From: RGIG8775 sp045121195 | Lineage (GTDB): Bacteria; Bacillota; Clostridia; Oscillospirales; CAG-272 | Direction of reading: 5' to 3' | DNA: 5,504 nucleotides | Assembly (NCBI GenBank): GCA_045121195.1 | Contig: JBGVFO010000199.1 | Location: 1-5,504, forward strand | Shown here: in pieces, positions 5,473-5,504 of the stretch | How positions within the stretch are numbered: position 1 is the first letter of the stretch | Layout: the number at the start of each line of letters is the position of its first letter | Position numbers and translations under genes: made by a program | Notes under the pieces: model-generated | The model's database searches: none | What the model was told of the DNA's origin: nothing | What the model saw: the letters and a program-made list of their open reading frames with translations, nothing else

Positions 5473-5504
5473 AAAATGATGAAATTTGATTTTGTTTATG
5501 GCTA

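Overview
The window looks like a chromosomal piece from a GC-rich member of the Firmicutes, probably an uncultured gut-type clostridium (Oscillospirales-like). The reasons are the strong AGGAG-type ribosome binding sites, the CopA and cysteinyl-tRNA synthetase sequence style, and palindromic intergenic repeats of a kind I associate with such genomes. The lineage is an inference from style; no marker here fixes it.

Layout, all genes on the + strand. Bases 1-205 hold copy 1 of a structured intergenic repeat. Bases 206-284 hold a well-formed sigma-A-type promoter with a perfect inverted repeat in its spacer. Bases 285-2813 encode a Cu+-exporting P1B-ATPase (CopA) with a heavy-metal-associated (HMA) domain at each end. 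The C-terminal HMA domain is preceded in frame by a strong ribosome binding site and an ATG, so a 76-residue CopZ-like chaperone may also be made on its own. Bases 2860-3064 hold copy 2 of the repeat, in the same orientation and about 98% identical (four substitutions in 205 bases). Bases 3086-3925 encode a cytosolic five-bladed beta-propeller glycosidase-like protein (GH43/GH32 superfamily) of unknown substrate. Bases 3963-5384 encode cysteinyl-tRNA synthetase (cysS), 37 bases further on. Bases 5385-5504 are intergenic, with a second, different repeat-like hairpin.

How the parts work together: copA is a self-contained copper-detoxification unit, with the pump and a candidate chaperone encoded by one reading frame under its own promoter. 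The glycosidase-like gene and cysS are probably co-transcribed, but nothing in sequence links them by function. No convincing promoter for that pair is visible other than readthrough from copA or a weak extended -10 motif inside the repeat.

Points most worth a second look are the internal start that may give CopZ from within copA, the near-identical direct repeats that bracket copA and could mediate its loss, the operator-like inverted repeat in the copA promoter, and the glycosidase-like gene placed in front of cysS. I see no entirely new system, no RNA gene, no CRISPR array and no transposase.
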